From Burkholderia sp. WSM2230 (GTDB lineage: Bacteria > Pseudomonadota > Gammaproteobacteria > Burkholderiales > Burkholderiaceae), in the NCBI RefSeq assembly GCF_000472445.1, contig NZ_AXAJ01000002.1, positions 62,001 through 126,000 of the forward strand: 64,000 bases of DNA, written 5' to 3'. Positions within the stretch are counted from its first letter, which is position 1. Each line of letters begins with the position of its first letter. The position numbers and the translations under genes were made by a program. The notes below the pieces were generated by a model that was not told where the DNA came from, did no database searches, and saw only the letters and a program-made list of their open reading frames with translations. Of this stretch, positions 46,310-55,899 are shown one piece after another.

Positions 46310-46404
46310 GAAGGTCCCGTTGCGCCCTGCTGGGCCTGGCGTTAATCGTGAGTAACCGCGAAGTGGTCGAGGGAAACGGCGCGGGCGAGGCCGCGCCGCC
46401 GCGC

Positions 46405-47694
46405 TCAGACCTGGATGGCTTCCGGATCGGTCTTTTCCAGTTCGACCGATGCGGCCAGCAAGCCGAGCCGCGCCACCACGCCGTACATATAGAAGCGGTT
46501 AGGCGGCGCCGCGCCGGGCTTGGCGTGGGCGTCCGGCAAAGCCGTGTGCTCGAAGCCGAGCGGCACGAAGTGCATGCCCGGCGCGTTGAGGTTCTGATCG
46601 CGCTCGCGGCTTCCGTGCGCGCGGTAGAAACCGCCCACCACGTAGCGGTCGATCATATAGACGACCGGCTCGGCGACTTCCTCGCCAATGCGTTCGAACG
46701 TGTACACGCCTTCCTGCACGATCACGTCGTGCACTTCGAGGCCGTCCTTGGTGGCCGCCATCTTCGCCCGCTCCCGCTTGGTGAGCGCGGCGACTTCCGA
46801 CGCGTCGTGCACCGTCATGACGCCCATGCCGTAGGTGCCCGCATCCGATTTGATGACGACATACGGTTTCTCGGAGATGCCGTACTCGCGATACTTTTTC
46901 GCGATCTTCTTCAGCACGCCGTCGATCGCATCGGCCAGCGGCTGTTCGCCGGTGCGCTCCTGGAAATCCACGCCTTCGACGTGCGCGAAGTACGGATTGA
47001 TCATCCACGGATCGATCTCGACCATCTTCGCAAACTTCTTGGCGACGTCGTCATAACACGAAAAGTGCGTCGATTTGCGGCGAACCGGCCAGCCCGCGTG
47101 CAGCGGCGGCAACAGATATTGCTCGTGCAGATTCTCGAGCACGGGTGGAATGCCGCCAGACAGATCGTTGTTCAACAGAATCGAGCACGGGTCGAAGTTC
47201 TTCAGGCCGAGACGCCGCTGCGAACGCTCGAGCGGTTCGAGCACGAGCTTCTGGCCGTCGGACAGCGCAATGGTGACGGGACCATTGATACTTTCGTCGA
47301 GCGTGCCGAAACGCACGTTCAGGCCTGCCTGGCGCATGATCGCCGCCAGCCGCGCGACATTCTCCAGGTAGAACGCGTTGCGCGTGTGGCGCTCGGGAAT
47401 GACGAGCAGATTCTTCGCGTCCGGGCAGATCTTTTCGATGGACGCCATTGCGGCCTGCACCGCGAGCGGCAGCACTTCCTGCGGCAGATTATTGAAAGCG
47501 CCGGGGAACAGATTGGTGTCGACGGGCGCAAGCTTGAAACCCGCGTTACGCAGGTCGACGGAACAGTAGAAAGGCGGCGTGTGCTCCTGCCACTCGAGCC
47601 GGAACCACCGTTCGATTGCGGGAGTAGCGTCGAGGATCTTCCGCTCGAGATCGAGCAGCGGGCCGTTTAACGCCGTAACTAGGTGCGGAACCAT
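46405..47694 (-). CDS. gshA: Glutamate-cysteine ligase (betaproteobacterial type)
   Basis: First step of glutathione synthesis. The 429 residues belong to the GshA type found in Burkholderiales and Ralstonia (not the E. coli form): FYCSVDLRNAGFKLAPVDTN, FPGAFNNLPQEVL, NPYFAHVEGVDFQER and VIKSDAGTYGMGVMTV, the last a nucleotide-binding loop. Precedes gshB. The start MVPHLVTALNG at 47694 has no competing ATG nearby. Confidence 0.95.
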   Translation of the reverse strand: MVPHLVTALNGPLLDLERKILDATPAIERWFRLEWQEHTPPFYCSVDLRNAGFKLAPVDTNLFPGAFNNLPQEVLPLAVQAAMASIEKICPDAKNLLVIPERHTRNAFYLENVARLAAIMRQAGLNVRFGTLDESINGPVTIALSDGQKLVLEPLERSQRRLGLKNFDPCSILLNNDLSGGIPPVLENLHEQYLLPPLHAGWPVRRKSTHFSCYDDVAKKFAKMVEIDPWMINPYFAHVEGVDFQERTGEQPLADAIDGVLKKIAKKYREYGISEKPYVVIKSDAGTYGMGVMTVHDASEVAALTKRERAKMAATKDGLEVHDVIVQEGVYTFERIGEEVAEPVVYMIDRYVVGGFYRAHGSRERDQNLNAPGMHFVPLGFEHTALPDAHAKPGAAPPNRFYMYGVVARLGLLAASVELEKTDPEAIQV

Positions 47695-47843
47695 TGATCA
47701 CTCGCAGACTGGAGAAAAAAGATTGTAGAGCAAATGCTTTGCCCATTTGGGGATGGTTTCTCCATTCGCAAGCTAGCCGGAATGCATTGTCCCTATCGCC
47801 ATGATAGGCGGCACAAAGTACTGTTAACAAGATAGCGAGCAAG

Positions 47844-47868
47844 AAAAAAGCCCGCCATGAAGGCGGGC
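47844..47868 (-). terminator. Terminator downstream of amtB
   Basis: On the minus strand GCCCGCC-N5-GGCGGGC (7-bp stem) is followed by TTTTTT. It lies 137 bases past the amtB stop. A second strong stem between (ACGCTGGC at 47925-47932 with GCCAGCGT at 47952-47959) may protect the 3' end. The rest of the gshA-amtB gap (47695-48004) shows no gene. Confidence 0.85.
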
Positions 47869-48004
47869 CAAATCGTTGCGCTTGTTGCTTGTTGCTTCTT
47901 ACGTGAGGCAGCTTGTTGCTGCCTACGCTGGCCGCGCCTGGCGGCGCGGCTGCCAGCGTGGACAGATCGCTCAGCCCGGGAGCACGGGCTCGCGAAACAC
48001 CTTG

Positions 48005-49471
48005 TTATTCGACGTGTTCGCCGTGCAGGCTTACGTCGAGGCCTTCGCGCTCTTCTTCTTCCGTCACGCGGATGCCCATTACCATGTCGATGATCTTCAG
48101 CAGGATGAAGCTCACCACGCCGCTGTAGATGAGCGTCGTCAGCACGCCCTTGGCTTGCAGCACGATGCTGCCGTCGAAACCGCCAATGTCCTTGACCGCG
48201 AACACGCCCGTCAGCAGCGCACCCACGATACCGCCGATGCAGTGCACGCCGAAGGCGTCGAGCGAATCGTCGTAACCGAGCTTGTGCTTGAGCCACGTTG
48301 CCGACCAGAAGCAGACCACACCCGCCACGATGCCGATCACGAGCGAGCCCGTCATGCCGACGAAGCCCGAAGCCGGCGTGATCGCCACGAGACCCGCGAC
48401 CGCGCCCGACACGATGCCGAGCACCGAAGGCTTACCCTTGGCGGCCCATTCGGCGAACATCCACGCGAGCGCTGCCGCCGCGGTTGCCACCTGGGTTGCG
48501 AACATCGCGAAACCGGCACGGCCGTCCGCCGCGACTGCCGAACCTGCGTTGAAGCCGAACCAGCCCACCCACAGCATCGCGCCGCCGATCAGCGTGAGCG
48601 TGAGGTTGTGCGGAGCCATTGCTTCCTTGCCGTAGCCGATGCGCTTGCCCAGCACGAGGCAGCAGACCAGACCGGCGATACCGGCGTTGATGTGGACCAC
48701 CGTGCCGCCCGCGAAGTCGAGCACGCCCGCGCTAGCCAGCCAGCCGGTCGGTTCCCAGACCATGTGCGCGATCGGCGCGTAGACGATGATCGACCACAGC
48801 GTCATGAAAACGAGCATTGCCGAGAACTTCATGCGGTCGGCGAACGCGCCCGTGATCAGCGCCGGGGTGATGATCGCGAACGTCATCTGATAGACGAAGT
48901 AGACCGACTCCGGGATCGTCGGCGCGAGATGGCTGACCGTGAGGGTCGTGGTGTCGCCCTTGATGTAGCTCATGCCCGCCATGAAAAAGCGCGAGAAGCC
49001 GCCGATGAACGAGCCGCCCGGCGTGAAGGCCAGCGTGTAGCCCACCACGGCCCAGATGATCGTCACGAGACAGGTGATCGCGAAGCTTTGCATCAGTGTC
49101 GCGAGCACGTTCTTCTTGCGCACCATGCCGCCGTAAAAGAGCGCAAGGCCAGGGATCGTCATGAACAGCACGAGCGCCGTGGAGGTCAGCATCCAGGCGG
49201 TGTCGCCCGAGTTGATTTTCGACGAATCGACCGAGAACGGCGCGGTGGGCGCGGCCGGCGCGGCTGCCGCAGCGCTCGCCGCCGGTGCGGCCGCGGCGGG
49301 CGCCGAAGCTGCCGGTGCCGCCGAAGCGTCCGCTGCCGGCGCGCTTGCCGCTGCGTCGGAAGCAGCGGCCGACGCGGCGACGGGGGCGGAGGCGTCGTCC
49401 GCAAGGGCGGCGCCGATACCGCCCGCGAGCAGCGAACCGGCCATCAGCAAGGACATCAATAATTTGCGCAT
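48005..49471 (-). CDS. amtB: Ammonium transporter with Ala-rich N-terminal extension
   Basis: Inner-membrane Amt channel for NH4+/NH3. The 488 residues start with a signal peptide (MRKLLMSLLMAGSLLAGGIG, cleaved near ALADD) and about 50 residues of Ala/Pro/Ser before the first pore helix (DTAWMLTSTALVLFMTIPGL). Channel motifs are GLALFYGGMVRKKNVL, FDFAGGTVVHINAGIAGLV (core DFAGGTVVHINAG), and the twin-His region around GVHCIGGIVGALLTG. It lies downstream of glnK, whose PII product gates AmtB. The long low-complexity head is unlike E. coli AmtB. Confidence 0.95.
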   Translation of the reverse strand: MRKLLMSLLMAGSLLAGGIGAALADDASAPVAASAAASDAAASAPAADASAAPAASAPAAAAPAASAAAAAPAAPTAPFSVDSSKINSGDTAWMLTSTALVLFMTIPGLALFYGGMVRKKNVLATLMQSFAITCLVTIIWAVVGYTLAFTPGGSFIGGFSRFFMAGMSYIKGDTTTLTVSHLAPTIPESVYFVYQMTFAIITPALITGAFADRMKFSAMLVFMTLWSIIVYAPIAHMVWEPTGWLASAGVLDFAGGTVVHINAGIAGLVCCLVLGKRIGYGKEAMAPHNLTLTLIGGAMLWVGWFGFNAGSAVAADGRAGFAMFATQVATAAAALAWMFAEWAAKGKPSVLGIVSGAVAGLVAITPASGFVGMTGSLVIGIVAGVVCFWSATWLKHKLGYDDSLDAFGVHCIGGIVGALLTGVFAVKDIGGFDGSIVLQAKGVLTTLIYSGVVSFILLKIIDMVMGIRVTEEEEREGLDVSLHGEHVE

Positions 49472-49515
49472 CTTTCGTTTCCTCTTGTCGCTATCTGTGT
49501 TGCTATCTTTTGGTA

Positions 49516-50655
<1,140 letters not shown>

Positions 50656-50737
50656 TCACAGGCAAGCGAGCCGTGACGTCATCAGCGTATTAAGGGGATT
50701 GAGCGCGCCACTCGCGCGCTGTCCGACGGGAGAAAAC

Positions 50738-52474
50738 ATGTCGCTTGCCGTGGTGCGCAGTCGCGCGCCGGCCGCCGGCCGCGCGCCCGAAGTAACCGTC
50801 GAGGTTCACCTCGCCAACGGGCTTCCCTCTTTTTCGATCGTGGGGCTTCCTGATCTGGAAGTCCGCGAGAGCCGCGAGCGCGTGCGCGCGGCGCTGCAAA
50901 ACTGCAACTTCGATTTCCCTGTGCGACGCATCACGGTGAATCTCGCTCCTGCGGATTTACCCAAGGAATCCGGCCGCTTCGACCTGCCGATCGCCTTGGG
51001 CATCCTTGCGGCGAGCGGGCAGATTCCGGCGGAGTCGCTGCTCGACCGTGAATTCGCCGGCGAACTATCGTTGACCGGTGCGCTGCGTCCGATGCGGGGC
51101 GCGTTTGCGATGGCTTGCGGTACGGCGCGGGGTGGGGCGATGGGGCGTGGGTGCGGTGCTGGCGATGCTGCGGTTGTTTCGGCTGCTGCGGTTATATCGG
51201 CTGCTGCGGTTGCTTCGGCTGCTGCGGTTGCTTCGGCTGCTGCCAGCTCGGCCACTGCTGCCACTGCAGGCTCCGCTGCCTCTTCGTCCTCTGGTGCCAT
51301 CTCTGCGACGCTTTCCGCCGCGAGCACGGCTGGACGAGCGTCACCACAGCGCAATCCACAGTTGTACCTGCCCGCGGCGAGCGCGGCCGAAGCCGCGCTC
51401 GTCCCCGGCGTCGATGTGTACGGCGCGACCGATCTCCCGTCGCTCTGCGCCCACCTTGCGAATGCGCCCGATGCACGCCTCTATCCCGTCGCCGCACCGG
51501 ATCTGGCGGATACGACGCCGGCCGCCGTGCCGGACATGGGCGATGTGATCGGCCAACGAGGCGCGCGCCGCGCCCTCGAAGTTGCCGCCGCCGGGGGCCA
51601 CCACGTGCTACTGATCGGGCCGCCGGGCGCCGGCAAATCGATGCTCGCCGCTCGCCTGCCGGGTCTGCTGCCACCCATGACCGACGACGAAGCGCTCTGT
51701 TCAGCGGCGTTGCTGTCTGCAAGCCGCGCGGGGTTCACCCCTGCCCAGTGGCGCCAGCGGCCGTTCCGGGCACCGCATCACTCGTCGAGCGCGGCAGCGC
51801 TGGTCGGCGGACGCAACCCGCCGCAGCCCGGCGAGATCACGCTGGCGCACCTGGGCGTGCTTTTCCTCGACGAATTGCCCGAGTTCGACCGCGACGTGCT
51901 GGAAACGCTGCGCGAACCGCTGGAAGCAGGCCGCATCACTATCTCGCGCGCGGCGCTGCAAGCCGACTTTCCTGCGGCATGCCAGCTCATCGCCGCGATG
52001 AATCCCTGTCCTTGCGGATGGCGCGGCGACCCCAATGGGCGTTGCCGCTGCACGCCAGAGGTCGCGGCGCGTTATCTGCGCAAGCTGTCCGGCCCGCTGC
52101 TCGACCGGATCGATATCCAACTGGAGGTGCCGGCGCTCACGTCCGCAGAGTTGTCGACGCGATCGAATACCGCCGGTGAAACCAGCAAGGTAATCGCCCG
52201 CCGCGTGCGCGCGGCGCGCGAGCGGCAATTGGCGCGGCAAGGCAAGACCAACCGCGAGTTGAGTGGGCGGGAAGTCGACGAGGTCTGCCGTCTCGACGCC
52301 GCCGGCGAGGCGCTGCTGCGGGAGGCTGGAGAACGGTTCGGCTGGTCGGCGCGGGCTTATTACCGCGTCCTGAAGGTTGCGCGAACCATCGCCGACCTGG
52401 CAGGGGCGAGCATGCCGAGTGCCGCGCAGGTCGGTGAAGCGGTTCAATACCGGCGGGCTTTCGGCTCTGGGTAA
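50738..52474 (+). CDS. comM: ComM/YifB-type Mg-chelatase-like AAA+ ATPase with Ala/Ser-rich insertion
   Basis: A 578-residue AAA+ ATPase; ComM is a helicase promoting branch migration of incoming DNA during transformation. N-terminal Lon-like domain (EVTVEVHLANGLPSFSIVGLP; FDLPIALGILAASG) is interrupted at about residues 129-205 by Ala/Ser-rich sequence containing four VxSAAA repeats (146-169), then resumes at NPQLYLPAASAAEAALVPGV. The ATPase follows: GPPGAGKSMLAARLPGLLPP (Walker A), FLDELPEFDRDVLE (Walker B), FRAPHHSSSAAALVGG and CPCGW, zinc-like. GGGAG precedes the ATG at 50738. Whether the insertion is tolerated is unknown; the frame is intact. Confidence 0.92.
   Translation: MSLAVVRSRAPAAGRAPEVTVEVHLANGLPSFSIVGLPDLEVRESRERVRAALQNCNFDFPVRRITVNLAPADLPKESGRFDLPIALGILAASGQIPAESLLDREFAGELSLTGALRPMRGAFAMACGTARGGAMGRGCGAGDAAVVSAAAVISAAAVASAAAVASAAASSATAATAGSAASSSSGAISATLSAASTAGRASPQRNPQLYLPAASAAEAALVPGVDVYGATDLPSLCAHLANAPDARLYPVAAPDLADTTPAAVPDMGDVIGQRGARRALEVAAAGGHHVLLIGPPGAGKSMLAARLPGLLPPMTDDEALCSAALLSASRAGFTPAQWRQRPFRAPHHSSSAAALVGGRNPPQPGEITLAHLGVLFLDELPEFDRDVLETLREPLEAGRITISRAALQADFPAACQLIAAMNPCPCGWRGDPNGRCRCTPEVAARYLRKLSGPLLDRIDIQLEVPALTSAELSTRSNTAGETSKVIARRVRAARERQLARQGKTNRELSGREVDEVCRLDAAGEALLREAGERFGWSARAYYRVLKVARTIADLAGASMPSAAQVGEAVQYRRAFGSG
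51173..51244 (+). repeat. 18-bp in-frame tandem repeats inside comM
   Basis: Four 18-base units (starts 51173, 51191, 51209, 51227), the core being CGGCTGCTGCG preceded by a variable GTTNNNTC-type segment. They encode VVSAAA, VISAAA, VASAAA, VASAAA. Because the unit is a multiple of three, copy-number change would not break the frame. Confidence 0.92.
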
Positions 52475-52806
52475 GGAGAAAAATAGGCTGTCAAGACTTG
52501 ACTTATGCACACGACCGCGTTCCAGACAGATTTAGAAACATCTGAAAGGTTCCTACAAGGTCTTGTCGTCACGCCCTTGATTTAAAAGGCTTTTTTATTC
52601 TTGCCTTTAGACACTCAAGCTGGTGAAAAGCCCGCCAGACGGGCATCTGCGGCAAAAAAACGGGAGTTCTCAACAGAGTTATCCACAGGACGCATCAAGA
52701 CTTCGAAAACCTCAACGTAAACCGCGAATTAGCGCGGGAAGCTGTGAAGGAACTTTCACTCTTGGGGCGCGTCGTCGAGGATGCGAATCGGCCAAATCTA
52801 CCGTTT
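52475..52806. other. Gap between comM and lipoprotein gene; terminator and one DnaA-box-like site
   Basis: Convergent gap of 332 bases without a gene and notably richer in A/T. On the minus strand GCCCG-N5-CGGGC followed by TTTT (52626-52644) is a likely terminator for the lipoprotein gene. TTATCCACA at 52679-52687 is a perfect DnaA-box match, but single. Confidence 0.6.
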
Positions 52807-53376
52807 TCAATACAGCTTGAAGGACGAGAAAAACTGTTCGACCTGCTCCGGCGGCAGCGGCTTGGACGCGATGATCGCAGCCTGATAGGCGTGCCGTCCC
52901 CGCGCCACGAGCCGCGCGTAGACGGTCCGCGCCTCATGCGCGGAGCCGGCCTCGCCCGTCAGCTTCATTTCCAGCCCCAGAACCTTGCCGCCCGCGGCGA
53001 GCGGGATCTGGACTGCGTGCGCGTCCGGCGCCACGCCCACGTTTCGCGCGAGGCCGGTGCGCAGGAACTCAAGAGCCTTGCGTTGCGTCGCTTCGCCTTC
53101 GTCCGGCAGCATGATGGTGCCGACCGCGAACACGGCGTCGCCGGCTTCGGCCGTCTGCATGGCCATCTGCATCGGCGTGCCGTCGACCTGCACCGCGCGC
53201 TGATCGTTGCCCGGTTTGGCCGGCAAGTCGATGGTGTAGCCGTTGTCGTTATTCATGACGGTGCGCCAGTCGAAAGTCGGCGAGCAGGCGCTCAGCGCTA
53301 CGCCGACGGCGAGCGCGCAAGCCGCCACGCGCACGGCCGAGCGCGGGCGCGGCTGGCCGGGCAGCGCGTGATCCAT
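52807..53376 (-). CDS. Putative lipoprotein, unknown function
   Basis: A 189-residue secreted protein. A basic head (residues to about 18) leads to the hydrophobic VRVAACALAVGVALSAC, a lipobox (LSAC) at about residue 34, so it is probably anchored to a membrane by lipid. The mature part starts SPTFDWRTVMNNDNGYTIDLPAKPG and ends LPPEQVEQFFSSFKLY. No domain name can be assigned from memory. The ATG at 53376 gives the signal peptide; a longer frame to 53505 has implausible sequence. Confidence 0.8.
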   Translation of the reverse strand: MDHALPGQPRPRSAVRVAACALAVGVALSACSPTFDWRTVMNNDNGYTIDLPAKPGNDQRAVQVDGTPMQMAMQTAEAGDAVFAVGTIMLPDEGEATQRKALEFLRTGLARNVGVAPDAHAVQIPLAAGGKVLGLEMKLTGEAGSAHEARTVYARLVARGRHAYQAAIIASKPLPPEQVEQFFSSFKLY

Positions 53377-53871
53377 AGTATTTCCGCTGGGAGCGAGGCG
53401 GGAAAAGAAGCGCGAGGCAGTTCGAGACAAAAACGGGATAACGCGGAAAAGTGTCTGGTGCATGGGACGGTGGTGCCAGTGAAGCGGGATAGTTGACGTG
53501 AGCATAAAGCGTAATTATCCGCTGCAAGCTGACGGACTGCGTGGAGGCGGCCGGCGCGTGTGTGGGATTGGTGGTCCACCGGGGGCTGGGGGAGGCTGTC
53601 TGTTTGTGCTGTGCTTGCGCTTGCTCACCTGCCCGCGCCGCCGTTCGCCATTCGCCGTTCGCCGTTCGCCGTTCGCGTTTCCCGGTTCGCCCTCTGCCAC
53701 CTCGTCCGCCGCCGTGCCTGCCCGTCGCGCGCGCCTCGCGACTTTAGCAGCACTGCCCTCCCTGCCGCCTTGCCGGAATCCGACTACAATAGCGAAGCTA
53801 CGCCGCAGTGCGCTCCAGCCCCCAGCCGACGCCCTGCCCCGCGCCCCAGCGCGACTTCCGAGGTTCCGTTC
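53377..53871. other. Divergent gap between lipoprotein and TlpA-like genes
   Basis: 495 bases. A 7-bp repeat block (GCCGTTC six times, with changes, at 53640-53681) lies in it. No gene is supported; open frames here have no start, Shine-Dalgarno or family resemblance. GACTACAATAGC near 53780-53792 could hold a -10 element (TACAAT) for the thioredoxin gene. Confidence 0.55.
53640..53681. repeat. 7-bp tandem repeats upstream of the TlpA-like gene
   Basis: Six units, GCCGTTC, GCCATTC, GCCGTTC three times and GCGTTTC, followed by looser copies to about 53690. Confidence 0.8.
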
Positions 53872-54405
53872 ATGAGCTCCATTACGTCGACCAGCGCCGT
53901 CACGCGCACGAATCCGCTTCGCTACCTGATCATCGCCGTCGTGGCGATTGCAATCGGCGTCGCGGGTTATTTCGCGTTTGCCGGCCAGCAGCGGGTGCCC
54001 GATGCGACTTTCACGCTGCTCTCCGGGCAGAAAGTCACCACCGCCGACCTGAAAGGCAAGGTCTACCTCGTCAACTTCTGGGCGACGAGCTGCGACACCT
54101 GCATGAAGGAAATGCCGCAGATGGTGCAGACCTACAACCGCTTCAAAGGCAAAGGGCTGGAATTCGTCGCGGTGGCCATGAGCTACGACGCGCCAATGTA
54201 CGTGACCAACTACACGCAAACGCGCCAGTTGCCGTTCAAGGTAGCCATGGACGACGGCTCGGCCGCCAAGCAGTTCGGCAATGTGCAGCTCACGCCGACC
54301 ACCTTTCTCGTCGATAAGGACGGCAAGATCCTGAAGCGCTACGTCGGTGAACCGCAATTCGCGGAACTCGACCAGTTGCTGGAAAAAGCGCTGAGCGCCG
54401 CCTGA
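53872..54405 (+). CDS. TlpA/ResA-like membrane-anchored thioredoxin
   Basis: A 177-residue protein with an N-terminal membrane helix (YLIIAVVAIAIGVAGYFAFA) and a periplasmic thioredoxin domain. Motifs are VYLVNFWATSCDTCMKEMP with the redox pair Cys74/Cys77 and cis-proline LTPTTFLVDKDGKIL. Similar proteins reduce cytochrome c apoproteins or other periplasmic thiols; no ccm gene is near, so the target is unknown. ATG at 53872; preceding GAGG at 53860-53863. Confidence 0.9.
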   Translation: MSSITSTSAVTRTNPLRYLIIAVVAIAIGVAGYFAFAGQQRVPDATFTLLSGQKVTTADLKGKVYLVNFWATSCDTCMKEMPQMVQTYNRFKGKGLEFVAVAMSYDAPMYVTNYTQTRQLPFKVAMDDGSAAKQFGNVQLTPTTFLVDKDGKILKRYVGEPQFAELDQLLEKALSAA

Positions 54406-54497
54406 GCGCAACCCGTCGCGGCGGCACGCTGAACCTCGCAACGGCAACCGGTCTGAAAGCCAGCCGGATAAGCCCCGACAAGTTTCACCCTCAATCA

Positions 54498-54527
54498 AAA
54501 ACGCCGGCATCGATTGCCGGCGTTTTG
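54498..54527. terminator. Bidirectional terminator between TlpA-like gene and dctD
   Basis: ACGCCGGCA and TGCCGGCGT form a 9-bp stem with a 5-base loop, flanked by AAAA and TTTT, between convergent genes. Confidence 0.9.
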
Positions 54528-54530
54528 TTT

Positions 54531-55883
54531 TCATCTCTCCGCGTCCCCTTTGGCTGCAAGGCCGTAGCGCTTGATCTTCTCGTAGAGCGTCGCCTTGCCG
54601 AGCTGCAGTCTGTCCGCTGCGAGCGCGACTGCACCGCCGCACTGCTCCAACGCCTCTGCGATCACCGCGCGTTCGAATTGCTCGACACGCTCCTTGAGCG
54701 GCTGCGTTTCACCGCCTTCGTCGCCGAAAGAGGTCACGGGATCGTCGGCGACGCCGAGCACGAAGCGGTCGGCGGCATTGCGCAGTTCGCGCACGTTGCC
54801 GGGCCAGTCGCGCTGCATCAGGCTCGCGCGCTGGCGGTCGGTCAGAATCGGCGCCGGCCGCTGATAACGCACGGCCGCGTCGAGCAGAAAGTGCTCGAAA
54901 AGCGGCACGATGTCCTCGCGACGCTCGCCAAGCGGCGGCAGCGCGATGGTCACCACGTTCAACCGGTAAAGCAGGTCACGGCGAAACGAGCCGTCCGCGA
55001 CATGTTCCGCCATATCGCCTTTCGCCGCCGCGACAACGCGGCAGTTCACCCGAATCGGCTGATTGGAGCCGAGGCGTTCGAGCACGCCGTCCTGCAGCAC
55101 GCGCAACAGCTTGACCTGCAGCGCGAGCGGCATGCTTTCTATCTCGTCCAGAAACAGCGTACCGCCGGATGCATGTTCGAGTTTGCCGATCCGGCGCTTG
55201 GCGGCGCCGGTGAAGGCGCCGGGCTCGTAGCCGAACATCTCGGATTCGAACATCGGCTCAGGCAGCGCGCCGCAATTCACCGCGATAAACGGCTTGTCGC
55301 GCCGTGGCGACAACTCGTGCAGGCTGCGCGCGATCAGTTCCTTGCCCGCGCCGGTATCGCCGTTGATCAGCACCGACGCATCGGTCGGCGCGACATTGGC
55401 GATGAGCCGCCGCACCTGCTCGATAGCCGGACTACGGCCGATGATCCGCGGCGCCACCGCGTTCTGCCCAGCGAGCTCCCGGCGCAGCGCGTGATTTTCG
55501 AGCACGAGTTTGCGCCGCTCCAGCGCGCGCCGCACGGTTTCGATCAGACGTTCCGACGCGAACGGCTTTTCAATGAAGTCGTAGGCGCCGTCGCGCATCG
55601 CCTGAACCGCCATCGAAATATCGCCGTGACCGGTGACGAGAATCACCGGCACGTCGGGCGCGCGTTCGTGGCACTGCGCGAGCAGTTCGAGGCCGCTTGC
55701 GCCGGGCAGCCGGATATCGCTGACGATCACGCCGGAGAAGTCCGCGCTGATCGACTTCGCCGCCGATTCCGCCGACGCATGGCCGACCACCTCGAAGCCC
55801 GCCAGTTGCAAACTCTGCACGCTGGCGCGCCGCACGAGTTCATCGTCTTCGATATACAGCACTTGCAAGCCGTCGTTCAGCAT
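54531..55883 (-). CDS. dctD: C4-dicarboxylate response regulator, sigma-54-dependent
   Basis: A 450-residue NtrC-family activator. Receiver domain 1-125 with phospho-acceptor Asp56 (VSDIRLPGASG), AAA+ domain 145-375 with Walker A GDTGAGKE (175-182), the sigma-54 contact loop GAFTGA (222-227), and a Fis-type helix-turn-helix at the C-terminus (CGGAVALAADRLQLGKATLYEKIKRYG, core LAADRLQLGKATLYEKI). It starts 16 bases after dctB. It should activate the sigma-54 promoter in front of dctA, which is transcribed in the same direction as dctBD. Confidence 0.95.
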   Translation of the reverse strand: MLNDGLQVLYIEDDELVRRASVQSLQLAGFEVVGHASAESAAKSISADFSGVIVSDIRLPGASGLELLAQCHERAPDVPVILVTGHGDISMAVQAMRDGAYDFIEKPFASERLIETVRRALERRKLVLENHALRRELAGQNAVAPRIIGRSPAIEQVRRLIANVAPTDASVLINGDTGAGKELIARSLHELSPRRDKPFIAVNCGALPEPMFESEMFGYEPGAFTGAAKRRIGKLEHASGGTLFLDEIESMPLALQVKLLRVLQDGVLERLGSNQPIRVNCRVVAAAKGDMAEHVADGSFRRDLLYRLNVVTIALPPLGERREDIVPLFEHFLLDAAVRYQRPAPILTDRQRASLMQRDWPGNVRELRNAADRFVLGVADDPVTSFGDEGGETQPLKERVEQFERAVIAEALEQCGGAVALAADRLQLGKATLYEKIKRYGLAAKGDAER

Positions 55884-55899
55884 GTCTTTCTCATCGGAT

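Noticed and set aside
47876..49462. A 528-codon plus-strand frame over amtB
   Set aside because: Antisense to the ammonium transporter, made of Arg/His/Asp-rich low-information sequence.
52679..52687. Perfect DnaA box TTATCCACA, possibly a replication origin
   Set aside because: Only one box is present, with no cluster, no AT-rich unwinding element and no dnaA, parA or parB gene nearby; a single match is expected by chance in a chromosome.
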